From the NCBI RefSeq assembly GCF_002288925.2, contig NW_022098076.1, forward strand, positions 74,725,873 to 74,789,872: DNA of 64,000 nt, written 5' to 3'. Positions 20,465 through 31,840 of this stretch are shown piece by piece. This stretch comes from Delphinapterus leucas (lineage: Eukaryota > Chordata > Mammalia > Artiodactyla > Monodontidae). The notes under the pieces were generated by a model, which was given only the letters and a program-made list of their open reading frames with translations, was not told where the DNA came from and did no database searches. Positions within the stretch are counted from its first letter, which is position 1. Each line of letters starts with the position of its first letter. Position numbers and translations under genes: made by a program.

Positions 20465-20595
20465 CCCGAAATTCCAGAAGCCGGGCTTCTGCTCCTGGCT
20501 CCACCATCACCAGCTACATGGCCCTGAGTGAGAATTTCCTGTCTCTGGGCTTCATTTCCCTCCTCCTCAAAACAGATCTGGAAAAGCTGATCTGA
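20465..20595 (+). repeat. MIR 5' fragment
   Basis: AGAAGCCGGGCTTCTGCTCC, GGCTCCACCATCACCAGCTAC, and TTTCCTGTCTCTGGGCTTCAT follow the MIR head and middle. A second MIR piece follows. Confidence 0.6.
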
Positions 20596-20689
20596 AAGCC
20601 TGTTCAATCCACAAAAATATGATTCCGTGTTTCCCTTTCATTGCTTCCTCGATGCAACATCCATTACGGTTAAGAAAGTAGTTTGGGGA

Positions 20690-20830
20690 AGAAGATGGTC
20701 TGTGTTCAATGCTGGTTCAGCCACTTTAATACTATTAGCCTTGGGAAAATACGAGGGTACTGGGGTGGGTTAAATAATACTGTAAAGTTTTAGAACACTT
20801 GGTTCTTAGTAAACTTTCAATAAACATTGT
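20690..20830 (+). repeat. MIR 3' fragment
   Basis: GTTCAATGCTGGTTCAGCCAC, TATTAGCCTTGGGAAAATAC, and a tail TTCTTAGTAAACTTTCAATAAA. Diverged. Confidence 0.5.
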
Positions 20831-20994
20831 CCATTTTTGCTGCCTCTGGTTAAGTGTAGGTTTCATCAAGGCTGAGTGTCACCTCTCCTTTATTAACTGA
20901 TACCCAAAGCACCATATTCTAGGTCTAAATTGATTAACCCTGTGAGCAGGTTGCCACCAGGGTCTCTGTCCTTTATCAGAAGGAGCAGAGCTAC

Positions 20995-21165
20995 CATCCA
21001 CTGAGGTTTTTACTCTGGGCCAGACCCCGTACCAGACACTTAACATATACTTTATCATTTCCTCTTCACAACAATGGCAAGAGCTAAGTATTATTCTCCC
21101 CTTATTTTACTCCTGAAGAAATGGAGGCTCAAAAAGATAAAAGCCACAGCACTGATAGCAATTAT
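20995..21165 (-). repeat. MIR
   Basis: Inverted MIR: CCATCCACTGAGGTTTTTAC, GTACCAGACACTTAACATATAC, TTACTCCTGAAGAAATGGAGG. Confidence 0.65.
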
Positions 21166-22799
21166 AGATTCAGATCCAATTCTGGGGGTGCTTCAAGCCC
21201 ATGCCAGGGGGAAACAGAAGGAATTCCTCTGGAAAGACGATTCCATGTCAGTCCAAGCTCTTCCGGGCAGAAAGCTGACACCTGCGTGTAGAGAAGGAAG
21301 CTATCCTATTGGGGGTGGGGGGTGAGCATTTCCCCTAAAGCCATCTCTCTCTTCCTTCAAGCCAGGCTTATAGATCCGAACCACAAAGGAAGATGAAAGA
21401 ATCTGGCTGATGAAGTCCTCCACCCTGAGAAGAGGAAGAAAAAAAAGAGAGAGAGAGAGAAAGAAAGGAAAGAAAGAAAAGAACAGAGGGAGGGGGAAGG
21501 AATAATCCTTGACAAATATTTTCTGTTAATACATTCCATTTTGCCTCTAAAATGTTTGCCAACTATCTAAGCAGGAAAAATTTTTCACATACCAGGGCAA
21601 ACCGTCGCCGAAACGCCTCTCCAGTTGGCCTGCCCGCCGCCCCTGTTTCCATAACCTCCCAGGAGGCAGCCTCTCATGGACTCTGTGGTCTTCCTCCAGG
21701 AAGACCTGCCTTTTGCATGAAGGAGGTTTGCGGGTATTTAGGTGTTCGCTCTTCCCAGCTTGAGGAGACGGTACCTGGGGAGCCCAGCAGGTCTTCGTGT
21801 GTCCGCAGATCTCCTCTCCTCTCCTCTCTCCCTTTCTTTTCTCTTCTCCTCTGTCTTCTGCCCTCCTCTCCTCCCATCTCCTCCCTTCCTTGCCCTTCCT
21901 CTTTCTCTTTCTCTCTCTCTCTGAACCAGAGTGTGGAAGACTTCTGCCTCACTGCCCTCCTGCTTCCCTCCCAGGCTCATCCCTGTCTCTGCAGTCAGGA
22001 CCACGTCTCTCCTGTCCGCTCTCCCCCCTACTCCTTCTTATTCTCCTTCCTCCTCCCAAACTTGGCTTTATTGGATTGGGAGGGAGGAAGTTCTCAAACC
22101 CTTAGTGTCATCTTGCGACACCTTCAACGCTCTGCCTTCACGCATTCATAAGATTCAACAAGTTTAACTGTGGGCTTACTGGTGGCTTCCATGTTTGAAA
22201 AATGCATCAGGCCTTAACATTGGGTTTGGAGAAAATTCTAGCTAGCAGCTTGTTCATTTTGTTTTATTGAATTTGCTTAGGGATGAGCTTTCTTGAAGAT
22301 CCTATGGGTAGATTTGTGCCAAAACATACCGCTCAGGGACTCCTGAAGCCATCTGGGGAGTATCTGGATGAAAACAAAAGGCATTTGTCAACATCATTCT
22401 GTCAAGCTGGAGAGCAAATGTGGATCTAGTTAAAACTAAAATGAGGCCAGAGGGTTGATTATCTTTTCCCCTGATGGACCATCTTTCTATCTCCAGCTCA
22501 GCTCTTCCCTTCCTGGAATAGTGAGTCTGGCATCCACAATATTGTTCTCACTCAGGCCAACTAGGAGGGCAGCATCTAGCACAGCTCCTTGTCTCAGAAG
22601 GAAATATGTTCACTCTCCTATGGCCTGACCTTGGTGTTGAGTTTCTCTTATTTTTCCCTCTGGTGTACTTTGGAGACTTTTTAGGGAGCCTGATGGTTTC
22701 TTATTTCATTAGGTCATAAAAATCAGGGTCTTTGGGTAAGCAGGGCCTCTCTGGGGTCACCGTACCCAAGGACTAGCCTCTATTTAAAATAACTCTTCT
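21166..22799. other. Unique sequence with purine and pyrimidine tracts
   Basis: No interspersed repeat recognised over 1.6 kb. It includes a GA/AAAG-rich purine tract (about 21425-21500) and a CTCCTCT-rich pyrimidine tract (about 21810-21925). The 199-codon plus-strand frame 21552-22151 runs through the pyrimidine tract (Ser/Leu/Pro-rich) and looks compositional. Confidence 0.5.
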
Positions 22800-22915
22800 G
22801 GGCTTCCTTGGCCATCCAGTGGTTAAGACTCTGTGCTTCCAATGCAGGGGGCATGGGTTCGATCCCTGGTCAGGGAACTAAAATCCCACATGCCATGCAG
22901 CGCAGCCAAAAAAAT
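22800..22915 (+). mobile_element. Short CHR-type SINE with TSD
   Basis: Begins GGGCTTCCTTGGCCATCCAG. A consensus pol III B box, GGTTCGATCCC, is intact at 22856-22866. The TSD AAAATAACTCTTCT (22786-22799) recurs imperfectly as AAAATATACTCTTCCT (22916-22931). Confidence 0.9.
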
Positions 22916-22939
22916 AAAATATACTCTTCCTTCCTCTCT

Positions 22940-23095
22940 CCCTTCCTTCAGCGACTATTTATTGACGCTATGTTCTGAGATGCAATGATAAATAAGACAG
23001 ACAGATTTTTGCCTTGCTTGAACTTATTGTCTGGTGGAAGAGATAATGCAAGGTATCAAATGGGTCAGTCAGTGTAGCGTAGCAAGTATAGCAAG
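22940..23095 (+). repeat. Ancient mammalian repeat, family unsure
   Basis: CAGCGACTATTTATTGACGC, AATGATAAATAAGACAGACAG and CTTGAACTTATTGTCTGGTG fit the 'TTTATTGAGCACC...GAATAAGACA...GAGCTTACAGTCTAG' family also seen at 9530 and 30890. Confidence 0.5.
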
Positions 23096-23159
23096 ACCCA
23101 TCTTTAATCTTTCTGATATCATGTTTTGTCCCTTGTGATTAAAAGCTTCATTTTAGCAT

Positions 23160-23745
23160 CTACTCTTTGACCCTGCAATTCTACTTCTAGAATTTATTCT
23201 TATTAATGTGTGAGGTACCATTTGTAGATGATTATTTGTTATAGAAATGTTTGTAATAGAAAATGATTAGAATTATCCCCAAAGTCCACCAGTAGGGTGT
23301 TGGTTAAATACACCATGGTATATCCATAGAATGGAATTCTATCCAGCAGTTAAACAAAAACAAAAAACAATCCCCCCCCGACCAAACAAAACAAACAAAT
23401 ACTACAACAAAAAACAGCAACAACGAGAAAGCTCTTTTTTGTAAAGATACAAAATAATCTCCAAGAGACACTGTTAAGAGAAAATGCAAGGTAAAGAACA
23501 AAGAGTTTAGTGAGTTATCATTTTTGTAAAGAAAAGGGAAAAAGAGTAGGAATACATATATGTGCGTGTATTTGGTTGTGTATGTACAGAACATCTCTGC
23601 AAGGCTACAAGAGAGGGGAGCTATTTGGCTGTGGGATAGGAGTTGAAAGGAGACTGTTCACTGTATCCCTGTTTGTACTTTCAGACTTTAAAATCTGTGG
23701 ATATAGTACTTCTCCTAATATTTAAATTTTACTTTAAAAAAATAA
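23160..23745 (+). repeat. Ancient L1-like (L1M) fragment
   Basis: L1-type 3' text: CTCTTTGACCCTGCAATTC, TAGGGTGTTGGTTAAATACAC, CATAGAATGGAATTCTATCC, a run of A/C-rich simple sequence, then GAGTTATCATTTTTGTAAAG. Same family as 8325-8575. Confidence 0.6.
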
Positions 23746-23940
23746 GAACTATAAGAGGAAGTGGGCAAACAGAAGCGTGGATGCCCTTTTTAAGGCAGGT
23801 AGCTGCCATGCAGCTTTACGCATTATTAGTATGGAGAGATGCAGGTTTAATATTGACAGATCTTCCCTTTTTTTAATTGCTCTGCACTTTTTTAGTAAAC
23901 CATATCTCAGTACATAGAGATAGATCTGCCTCACGTTTAT

Positions 23941-24150
23941 TTTATTTTATTTTTTTTTTGTGGTACGCGGGCCTCTCACTGCTGTGGCCTCTCCCGTTGC
24001 GGAGCACAGGCTCCGGACGCGCAGGCCCAGCGGCCATGGCTCACGGGCCCAGCCGCTGCGCGGCATGTGGGATCTTCCCGGACCGGGGCACGAACCCGTG
24101 TCGCCTGCATCGGCAGGTGGACTCTCAACTACTGCGCCACCAGGGAAGCC
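23941..24150 (-). mobile_element. Middle-form CHR SINE
   Basis: Inverted copy starting with a T tract and GTGGTACGCGGGCCTCTC, ending ACTACTGCGCCACCAGGG. Very close to the other middle-form copies. The flanks GCCTCACGTTTAT (23928-23940) and GCCTCATTGTTTTTT (from 24152) suggest a worn TSD. Confidence 0.93.
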
Positions 24151-24151
24151 C

Positions 24152-24785
24152 GCCTCATTGTTTTTTAATGGCTTCAAAGTATTTTATAATGCTGTTCTCA
24201 CCAATAATCATACCTGATGACTCTAACGGTAAAACGGATTACGTCATTTGGTTAGATTAATGGTGTGCTGGTAGACATGTTGTTTTCCCAGCAGGAGCAC
24301 TATTTGCATGGTTAGTATCCCTAAATCCTTCAGCCTCAGAGAAGATTTTGTAACTTCCCCTTGGTGGCTAGTCGCAGGTAGAACAAACGGCTCGTCTTGC
24401 TTCTGTCTCATCTGGACCTCTTCTGTAAGCATTGTAAGATGTTTACATCTTGTAAACATTGTAAGAATGTTTATAACATATGATTTGGCAAAGTTTCCTG
24501 GATAATGCATTGGACAAAATGGTTAGTCCTGGTTCTACCTGATGGCATGGTGTGAGAAAAGTCATAGTGTCCCAGTATCGTACTTTTTCTTTTCACATAG
24601 TGGTGTCCAGAGCTGCTCTTAACCCTCTCACAGGACTGTCGCAAGGCTCATGGAGACCACACAGGTGAGAGCCATTTGGGTATCTAGAGAAAGATGCTAC
24701 AGGAATCCAGGCGATTATTCTCATAATTAGGAATGCCACGGGAGCCCATTTGAGCCTACGTTCTCTGTACGGGTCCACACGTGAG
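24152..24785. other. Unique sequence
   Basis: No repeat recognised. A small direct repeat (GTAAACATTGTAAGA / TTGTAAGATGTTTACATC) occurs at 24430-24465. Confidence 0.5.
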
Positions 24786-24789
24786 CACC

Positions 24790-24890
24790 GCAGCAACCCT
24801 ATCAGGTAGGTATTACTATCTCCACTTTAGATGGGAAAACTGAGCTCAGAGAAATTTTAAAAACTTGCCTAAAAGCTTTCTAGATCTTCC
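24790..24890 (-). repeat. MIR fragment
   Basis: CAACCCTATCAGGTAGGTATT, CTCCACTTTAGATGGGAAAAC, TGAGCTCAGAGAAATTTT match the inverted MIR core. Confidence 0.7.
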
Positions 24891-25189
24891 AATTTTTAAG
24901 AGACGCTGAAAATAATAATTAACTTTGAGGAAACTTCCATCAAGTAAAAAATGTTGGTTCAGAAAAAAAACAGGCTAAATGAGGCAGGTCTATGAACAGT
25001 GTCTGGTCTGAGCCCATCATTGTGGAGCCCTGTGGTAGGGACTCCAGGATCCCTTAGGAAGCTACTGTCTTTATTCGGAGAGAGGTGATGAAGGCCGCCT
25101 GGGGCAGGGGCAGCGGGCTGGCAGGGCCAAGACAGATGGAGTAGAGCCTATGTGCAGGGGGGCGGGGGGAAGGAGAAACAATAGGATCT

Positions 25190-25290
25190 GATGACACTGG
25201 GATGTGGGGGATAAGAGAGAAAGAGAGGTGCCAGAAGACAGGATTTTCAAGCTTGAGTGGTTTGTAAGATGGAGTGATTTATAGGCAAAA
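25190..25290 (+). repeat. Fragment of the ancient repeat seen at 30890
   Basis: GATGTGGGGGATAAGAGAGAAAG followed by GAGTGGTTTGTAAGATGGAG corresponds to a downstream block of the same old repeat family. Confidence 0.4.
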
Positions 25291-25304
25291 TGGAATGAGA
25301 ATGG

Positions 25305-25460
25305 CTCTGAAACCAGGAAGAGCTGGGTTCACACCCCTTCTCCACCATTTGGGGTAAAATTTGGGTTTTCTCATCATTCAGTATAGGTACCTTAGAGGTA
25401 GGTGCCAAGCAACATAACCGCACGTGAAGTATTTATGGTGCTCAAAGTATTATTCGTAAC
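25305..25460 (+). repeat. MIR, diverged
   Basis: GAAACCAGGAAGAGCTGGGTTC, a CTTCTCCACCATTTGGGG middle, TTTTCTCATCATTCAGTATAG and TTATGGTGCTCAAAG follow MIR order with many changes. Confidence 0.45.
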
Positions 25461-27151
25461 AAACGTTTGCCTTCATTCTCTCTACTTCCACTTCTATTCC
25501 AGTCTGTGTGGTCCTGGTGGAGCTGACTCCGCCCCCAAGAGGGTGTAACAGGAAGCTCAGGTCTGGCCAGTGGGTGAACTGCATTTTTCTGACAATGATA
25601 ATAGGTTCAGGGTGGTCATATGACCAAATCCAGACCAGTTAGAGCCAGTGAGAACCAGCCCGGGCACTTCCATTGGAATTGGACTAGAGGTGAGGTGGGT
25701 GTGGTTCCCGGACGGCTTGGCCACCTTGCCAGCCCGGGGGAGAACAGGTCTAAGACGGAGCCAACCAGAGTTAGCAGACCTGAGAGATGAGGAGAGAGAA
25801 TTTGGGGCCTGGGGAAATAATTAATGTCTCTACATCATGCCTCAGCTCCATGCCGGAGTTTTCAGCTCACACCTGAGCCAGTACCTTCCCTTTTGTCTTA
25901 AATGAATACATCTGAACAGACAAATAAACAGTGTCCGTGGACAGAGGACAGGAAACTGCTAGGGAGACCCCTTGATGTTTGGTGTCCCAGTGTCTTGGGA
26001 CCCACCACCCTCCTTAATCCCCTGGAGATTTTGTGGGGATGGGGGGAGGGAAACTGATAACCGCTGAGAATTCTCCATTCCTGCCAACAGCCCAGTAACA
26101 GCATCGCAAAAGGCTTCCTGATTAGTGAAAACTTAGACATACAGTCAAGTGTGAGTCAGAGGTGACAGAAGGGAGGTGAAGAGACTGCAGACAGAGCAGG
26201 AGTGAGACTTGTGAGGGAGTTGGGAGTGTTCTTGCTGTTTCTAGATTCCTGTGCAGGGATGCTTTGTGGGGAGGCCTGGGATTCTATGGCCCTGAAGCAT
26301 GCAGGTCACCTCCAGAGCTTCAGTGCCTCTTGTCACGTAGGCCCTGTGAGCACTAAAACAGCACCACCCAGGATGTGACTCCCTCAGAGAGACATCAAAT
26401 GGTGAAAGTTGTTCAGGCAGGAGAAGGTGAGGCCTGAAATGTCCCCTGAATGATGAGCTGGCAAAGGGTGTGTTAAGTGTGTGTGAATGTCTGTCTTCCA
26501 TCTGAACAGTCAGGGTGGGGTCCAAGTTCTGTTTATCTCAGTAACTTGCAGAGGAACCCAGACAGTGACAGTGCCTGGCACATAGAAAGAGCTAGAACAG
26601 AACGTTTCACACAAAAGCAAACTGGGAGGCTTCAGCGGACTCCTCCTCTTCCCAGAAGAGCAAGCCTAAGCACGCTGGCTAAACTCAGGACTGAGTTTTT
26701 GGGGCAAGCCCTGGTGTAAGGAAAGGTGTGTGGATTGAGGTCCCTCAGAGAGACATCAGTGGGCTGGGAGTGTTGACGGGGAAAAGTGTTAGTTCCCCTG
26801 ACACAGGGCCTCCTTGCCAGCCTTCACTAGAACTTGCAGATGTAAGGGAGCAAGCCTGCAAGTCAAAGGGTCACGTTTGGAGGAGGAAGGTGGTGGGAGC
26901 TTACCAGCATCTCAGCCCAGCTTCCCTGCCTTCCAGCACCAGCAAGCATGAATGTTTTGTCTGGAGGCTGCTGAGCCCTTTACATCATTGCCTGGGCTAC
27001 AACACTTCTGAATGATTCCCACATCACAGCCTTTAAAAGGTCTGCCCTCACTCCCCTGCCAGTGAGGTACCTGGACAGCAATCCTTGTGTCACAGTGAGA
27101 TTCAGCGGAAGGAATGAGTGGCTGTCCCATACCTCTCACCTGCTTTTGGCC
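25461..27151. other. Unique sequence
   Basis: About 1.7 kb with no confident repeat. A MIR/L2-like tail (GACAGTGCCTGGCACATAG) appears at ~26567. The text at 25490-25700 may be an old repeat but I cannot place it. No gene recognised. Confidence 0.45.
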
Positions 27152-27173
27152 AAAAAAAAAAAAAAAAAAAAAA
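27152..27173. repeat. A22 homopolymer
   Basis: A run of 22 A following TTTTGGCC. It resembles the tail of a short CHR SINE (which ends in GCCAAAA), but no SINE body precedes it, so it may be a relic or an independent tract. Confidence 0.8.
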
Positions 27174-27329
27174 GGGAAATCCCATCTTCCTCTAAAAGAA
27201 TGGGAGAGAAATTGCTGCTGGGATGGCAGGGTTGGAAGATTTAAAGCCTTCCTGGGAAAAGCAACACCTGGGCTCTAGCCGTCAAGTTATCATTGATTAA
27301 CAGGTGGCTCTTTAGCAATTCAAATCAAC

Positions 27330-27475
27330 TTACCCATCCATTCCACAAACACTGAGTGATGGCCACATGTCAGGTACCATGGTTTGCACTGGGAACATAA
27401 AGCTGACTGAGGAATATTTTCTACCTGCACAGATTATATGGGAAGACCAGCCATCACAACAATTAATTATACCGC
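27330..27475 (+). repeat. Ancient mammalian repeat fragment
   Basis: CATTCCACAAACACTGAGTG, GTCAGGTACCATGGTTTGC, TGGGAACATAAAGCTGACTG fit the same old family as 9530 and 22940. Confidence 0.45.
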
Positions 27476-27680
27476 AGGGTGGTGCTTGGTGTGCCGGGAG
27501 GAACCCAGGTGCAATGGAGCCTAACAGAGGGCCATCTTCTGTGGGCTTGCTTTCTCATCTGTGCACTAAATGTGTGGTCCCAGATCATAAAAGGAAGGTA
27601 AAGGGGCTTTGATGTGCCTGTCATGGTCACGTCTTGAGAAGGAACGTAGACCCAGGTCGGCCTCCAAAGCGAATGCTGAA

Positions 27681-27870
27681 CAGTAGTTCTCAAACTCCAG
27701 TGATCATTAGAATGAGAACCTGATGGAGAGATTACTTTTAGAAGGCATATTCCTGGGCCCAACCCTAGGAATTCTGACTCAATAGGTTTATGGTAGGGTC
27801 TCAAAATCTGCATTTTTAAGAAGTATCTTGGATTTATTCTGATGCAGATGGTCCATGGCTCAAGCCTTGG
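27681..27870 (+). mobile_element. MER20-like hAT-Charlie element
   Basis: CAGTAGTTCTCAAACTCCAG at the left end, AATTCTGACTCAATAGG in the centre, TCAAAATCTGCATTTTTAAG, and GATGGTCCATGGCTC near the right end. It is a non-autonomous hAT DNA transposon of the size and order I expect for MER20. No transposase gene. Confidence 0.75.
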
Positions 27871-28183
27871 AAAAGCCTGTCTCCAAAGTCCCTGACGACC
27901 CTGATGGACTAAAATTTCCCCAAATCCAAGTCACTTACTTTGAGTGAGCAGAAGTACCCATGATAGAGCTTGGATTTTAGCTTCTCCCCCAAGATGTAGG
28001 CTTCAACTTTATGAGACTAGCTGGTAGAAATCACAAGGCTGCCTGTCTGTTTGACAGAAATCACGTCAATTCACGCAGTTACTCTTCACTTAGTTTGGGG
28101 AAAAACAGTGTGAAAATGCAATATGAAGTCAAAATAGTTTCCCAATACAAAAACACCTACATATCCTAAATAAGAAAACAGGG
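27871..28183. other. Unique sequence
   Basis: Nothing recognised. Confidence 0.5.
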
Positions 28184-28435
28184 TAGAGTAGTGATGAAGG
28201 ACACAGGCTCTGAAGCCAGCTTGCCTAAGTTTCGATCTGAGCTTCTTCACTTACTAGCCATGAGACCTTGGGCAAGTTACTCTGCTTCTCTGTGCCTCGA
28301 TTTTCTTATACGAAAATGAGACTGATAATAACAGTACCTACCTCAACAGGTATTACTGGAGTTAAATAAGCTAATATGTGTAAGCACTTAGCATGGTGTG
28401 TGGTGCTTACATACAAGAAATACTACCTGTTATTA
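28184..28435 (+). repeat. MIR, essentially full length
   Basis: The best preserved MIR in the window: GACACAGGCTCTGAAGCCAG, CTTACTAGCCATGAGACCTTG, GGCAAGTTACTCTGCTTCTC, ACAGTACCTACCTCAACAGG, and TAAGCACTTAGCATGGTG. Confidence 0.9.
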
Positions 28436-29095
28436 ACAAGGCTGAGTGTACAGAAAGCCTCCAGAAGCCAGAAACCAAGAGGGAACTGAAAGTTAGAAAA
28501 GTAAGCCCGTGGGCTGTCCTTTGCAGTTACCATGGGGTGGAGGAGTGGTGCTGGTGTGAGAGCTGGTTTTATTTACACAGAGGTTTGGGTTTTCATACTG
28601 TTCAGGGACAAGAAACAAGATCTTGAGCCTCTGGGAGGTGGAGTGTTGGCACTGAGACTTCCACATAAAGCCAAGACCGTGGAAGGACAACATCCTTTAA
28701 ACAATTGTAGACCAGAAATAGTCAATCTCTAGCATTAAAAAAAATGGGAAGAAAGCCTGTTTATATTGAACTGAGCTCTAGGTCAGGAGGAGAAAATGTC
28801 TCCCTTAAGAATTCAAAACCACTGGCATGAGCCTTTAGTGGGTTTGGGGTTTGAATAAATAGTTCCTGTACAACCTAGAAACCCCTGGGCTAAGACATGA
28901 CATAAAATTTGGTCTGGGCCAAAGATACTCTGTTACAAGCAAACGCTTTGATGATACTGGTTTCTCCAGATTAAAGCCCTGCTGAAGATGAGCTCACAAT
29001 CCAAAATCAAACAACACACGAGGGAAAACCATGAGCTGCAGTGCACAGATCCAACGAACAACAGGACTCGACTCCCCAGAACCTTAGATTATGGA
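28436..29095. other. Unique sequence
   Basis: No confident feature. The right part may already belong to the L1 ORF1 remnant that follows. Confidence 0.4.
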
Positions 29096-29099
29096 ACCA

Positions 29100-29985
29100 T
29101 CCTCGGAGACCACAAACTAAGCATGTTAAAATGACTAACAGCATAACGTAAGCCTTCAAAAATACAATACATATCTAGAAAGTGAACAAAATAAGGCAGA
29201 CTTAAAAAATAAAACAAATAGTACTTTGATATAAAAAAAATACTCATTAAAATTTAAAACTCAGTGAAGAAACGAAATAGTAGATTAGACAGAGCTGAAG
29301 AAAGAAGGATTGAACTTGGAGGTAAATCTAGGAAATTATCCAGAGGGAGCCCAGAGACAGAAACTATGAAATAGATATCAGGCGGCATGGAGGAGAAAAT
29401 GAGAAAGTCTCCCATATATGTAATAGAAGTAAGCTCCAGAAAACTGAGAGAATGGGGTGAGGCCGTGTTTGAAGGGAAGATGCCTGAGAATTGATGAAAG
29501 ATAAGAATGTTTAGATTCAGGAATCACACCAAACCCCAAAGTAGAGAAATAAAACCAAATATTCTGGGGACTTCCCTGGCGGTGCAGTGGTTAAGAATCT
29601 GACTGCCACTGCAGGGGACACGGGTTAGATCCTTGGTCCGGGAAGATCCCACATGCCACGGAGCAACAAAGCCCGTGCACCACAACTGCTGAGCCTGAGC
29701 TCTAGAGCCTGTGAGCCACAACTACTGAGCCCACATGCCACAACCACTGAAGCCCACGTGCCTAGAGCCTGTGCTCCGCAACAAGAGAAGCCACCGCAAT
29801 GAGAAGCCTGAGCATCACAAGAGAAAGCCCACGCACAGCAACGAAGACCCAATGCAGCCCAAAATGGATGAATGAATGAATAAATAAATAAATAAAATTT
29901 CTATAAAAACAAAAACACCACAGCAAAACTGCAAAACACCAACAGCAAATCTTATAAAAGAAACCAGAGAGAAAAGACCAGGTGA
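29100..29985 (+). pseudogene. Old L1 (L1M) ORF1-region remnant, split by a SINE
   Basis: Plus-strand text matching the ORF1 region of old L1s: AATTTAAAACTCAGTGAAG, TAGATTAGACAGAGCTGAAG, GAAATTATCCAGAGGGAGC, GAGAATTGATGAAAGATAAG, and after the SINE CAAAACTGCAAAACACCAAC and AAACCAGAGAGAAAAG. Stop codons and indels destroy the frame. The long SINE at 29566-29894 splits it. Confidence 0.75.
29566..29894 (+). mobile_element. Long CHR-type SINE nested in L1
   Basis: Begins GGGACTTCCCTGGCGGTGCAG and carries the long body (ACAACTGCTGAGCC, CACAACTACTGAGCCCAC, CAACAAGAGAAGCCACC) and an (AAAT)n tail. AAATATTCT (29557-29565) and AAATTTCT (29895-29902) form an approximate TSD. L1 sequence continues on both sides. 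Confidence 0.9.
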
Positions 29986-30885
29986 GATCCATTGTAGTAG
30001 AGAGTGCCCGTGAGAAGCCATGAAGACCACGTGAGCATGGGTGTTCCTAGAACATGTATCCTAGGAGTGGAGCCTGCATAATGCAGGGCCCCACGAACGT
30101 GAGACAGAGAGTGGGCAGAGTCAGACTGAGATCAAGGATGACCTCAAAAGCAGGCAGAGGATTTGGACTTGGTATCAAACGCTGCAAGGAACTCTTGCAT
30201 TGTTGCAAGGACCCAATGAGACAAGTAAATAGACTTGTTAATTAAAAAGCATTTTCAAAAGGGTTGTTTTGCTGTGACTGTGGTGTGGAAACACAACTAT
30301 TCTGGGACTCTTAGTTCCCAACTTCAAACTGCTGGGGTTTTTTGTTTTGTTTTTTCTTTCTTTCTTTTCTTTTTTTTTAATAGCCCAGAGAGGTTTTGCA
30401 ACAGTCTGAGGTGCTTTGAGAAAAGCGTTAAATCAATTTTGAGCAAATGTTTGCTATTTCATTCTGGATTAACCATTCTGTGTGCAGTGTTGACATTTTC
30501 TGATGGAAATGACATAAATTACCCTCCTTTCTTTCCCTCTCTATTGCTGTGTCAGATTAGGTGTGCCCTGCTTGGAAAAACTCTGGATTGGGCCAAACAA
30601 GGGGATGTCCCTGAAAGTCTTGATTTCACATACAGGTTAGTAATTCCCTCTGGCCTTTAGCTTCTTGGCTTGCTGTTAACAAATGGAAAGTTGCTAAGCA
30701 TTTGGAAACCCCCATAAAGAATCACACACAGCCTTTCAAGGAATGTGTATGAATTAGCCAAGGCTGGCCCCAGGCAAATGAGGAGATGGGCTGGGTACCA
30801 CTTGACTCACCCCATCACCCACTCAGGAGCTTTTATCTCACTTGTGACAAGAGGCCACAGCTGGCCCAGGGAGAGCTTATTCTTT
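29986..30885. other. Unique sequence
   Basis: No confident repeat. A T-rich stretch lies at 30338-30380. The 141-codon frame 30235-30660 (+) has no domain and includes that T-rich stretch. Confidence 0.45.
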
Positions 30886-30889
30886 TGAC

Positions 30890-31590
30890 ACATTTTTATG
30901 GAGTGATGACTCTGTGAAAGTCACTGCACTCAATGTGCTAGGGACACTATAGTGATTCAGACAAGATCCCTGTGTTCTCGGGAGCTTAGAGTCTAGTGAG
31001 AGATGCAGATAAGTCATTGTGATGTGGCTCTGAAAGTGTTATATGACGGGGGTGATAATAGATATGGTAGGGGGAGACATAACCGAGGCTTGAGAGGAAT
31101 GAGTAAGAATAGCTGAAGGGAGGAAAAAACAAGATATATTCAAAGAATTGTGCATTGTTCAACTTTTTGGAGCGCCAAAAACAAGAGGTGAACAGTGAGA
31201 AGTGTTAGCAGGAGCCAGACCAGAGAGAGTCTAGAAGCCATGGTCAGAATAGGGTTTGATCTTGAGGACTCTGGGGGGCCGTCAAAGGAGTTTATGCAGG
31301 AAAGCAACCTGACTCGATTTTATTCTTAGCAAGCTCACTCTGGTTGCTGTCTGGGGTTCCACCTGAAGGAAGAAGTGGGAGCAAGGAAATCCATCAGACA
31401 GCTATTGCAGTGGTTGTAGGAAGAACCTGGTGGCAGCAGTGGAGACGGGAGATGTGAGGAGTCATGAGATGCTTCCACAGGAGCATTGATAGGAGTTGGT
31501 GATGGAATGTGGACTTTGAGGGAGAGAGAGGATGTGGAATGATGTTCAGGTTTCTGGTTTGAACATTAGGCAGTTGATAGGAGGAAGAGC
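30890..31590 (+). repeat. Ancient mammalian repeat, ~700 bp, class unsure
   Basis: Follows a long consensus common in mammals: CAATGTGCTAGGGACACTATA, GGAGCTTAGAGTCTAGTGAG, GATCTTGAGGACTCTGG, TTTATGCAGGAAAGCAACC, TAGCAAGCTCACTCTGGTTG, CAGCTATTGCAGTGGTTG, GGCAGCAGTGGAGACGG. I know the order but cannot name the family with certainty (L2/L3-like LINE or a MER element). Confidence 0.6.
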
Positions 31591-31689
31591 TCTGTTCCTA
31601 TGACCTCCTGGAAACAAAGGAGGGAAAGGGGTGATACAACAGAGTATCAGGACAGAGCTATGACCTGAATGGAGCAGAACGTTCTCAAG

Positions 31690-31840
31690 GAAACTCAGGG
31701 CCAGCTTCACGGATGCTCAACCTGTGCAGTCTCACCAAGCCCCACGCACTGAAGGGCTCTGTGCTTGGTTCAGTGCTCTGCTAGCCATCTTGAAGTTTAC
31801 AATGATTTTATCCATGAACTTAGATTTTGTGAGTGAAGAT
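31690..31840 (+). repeat. Old repeat shared with 50030-50565
   Basis: TCAGGGCCAGCTTCACGGATG at the left, then TTGGTTCAGTGCTCTGC and TAGCCATCTTGAAGTTTAC. The same blocks occur near 50060-50115, so both are copies of one old element, probably a DNA transposon with CAGGGCC ends. Confidence 0.55.

Noticed and set aside
21552..22151. 199-codon plus-strand Ser/Pro/Leu-rich frame
   Set aside because: Runs through a CTCCTCT-type pyrimidine tract, and no domain or splice context is visible.
27152..27173. A22 run as the tail of a processed pseudogene
   Set aside because: No gene-like sequence or TSD precedes it. GCCAAAA before it hints at a SINE tail, but no body is present.
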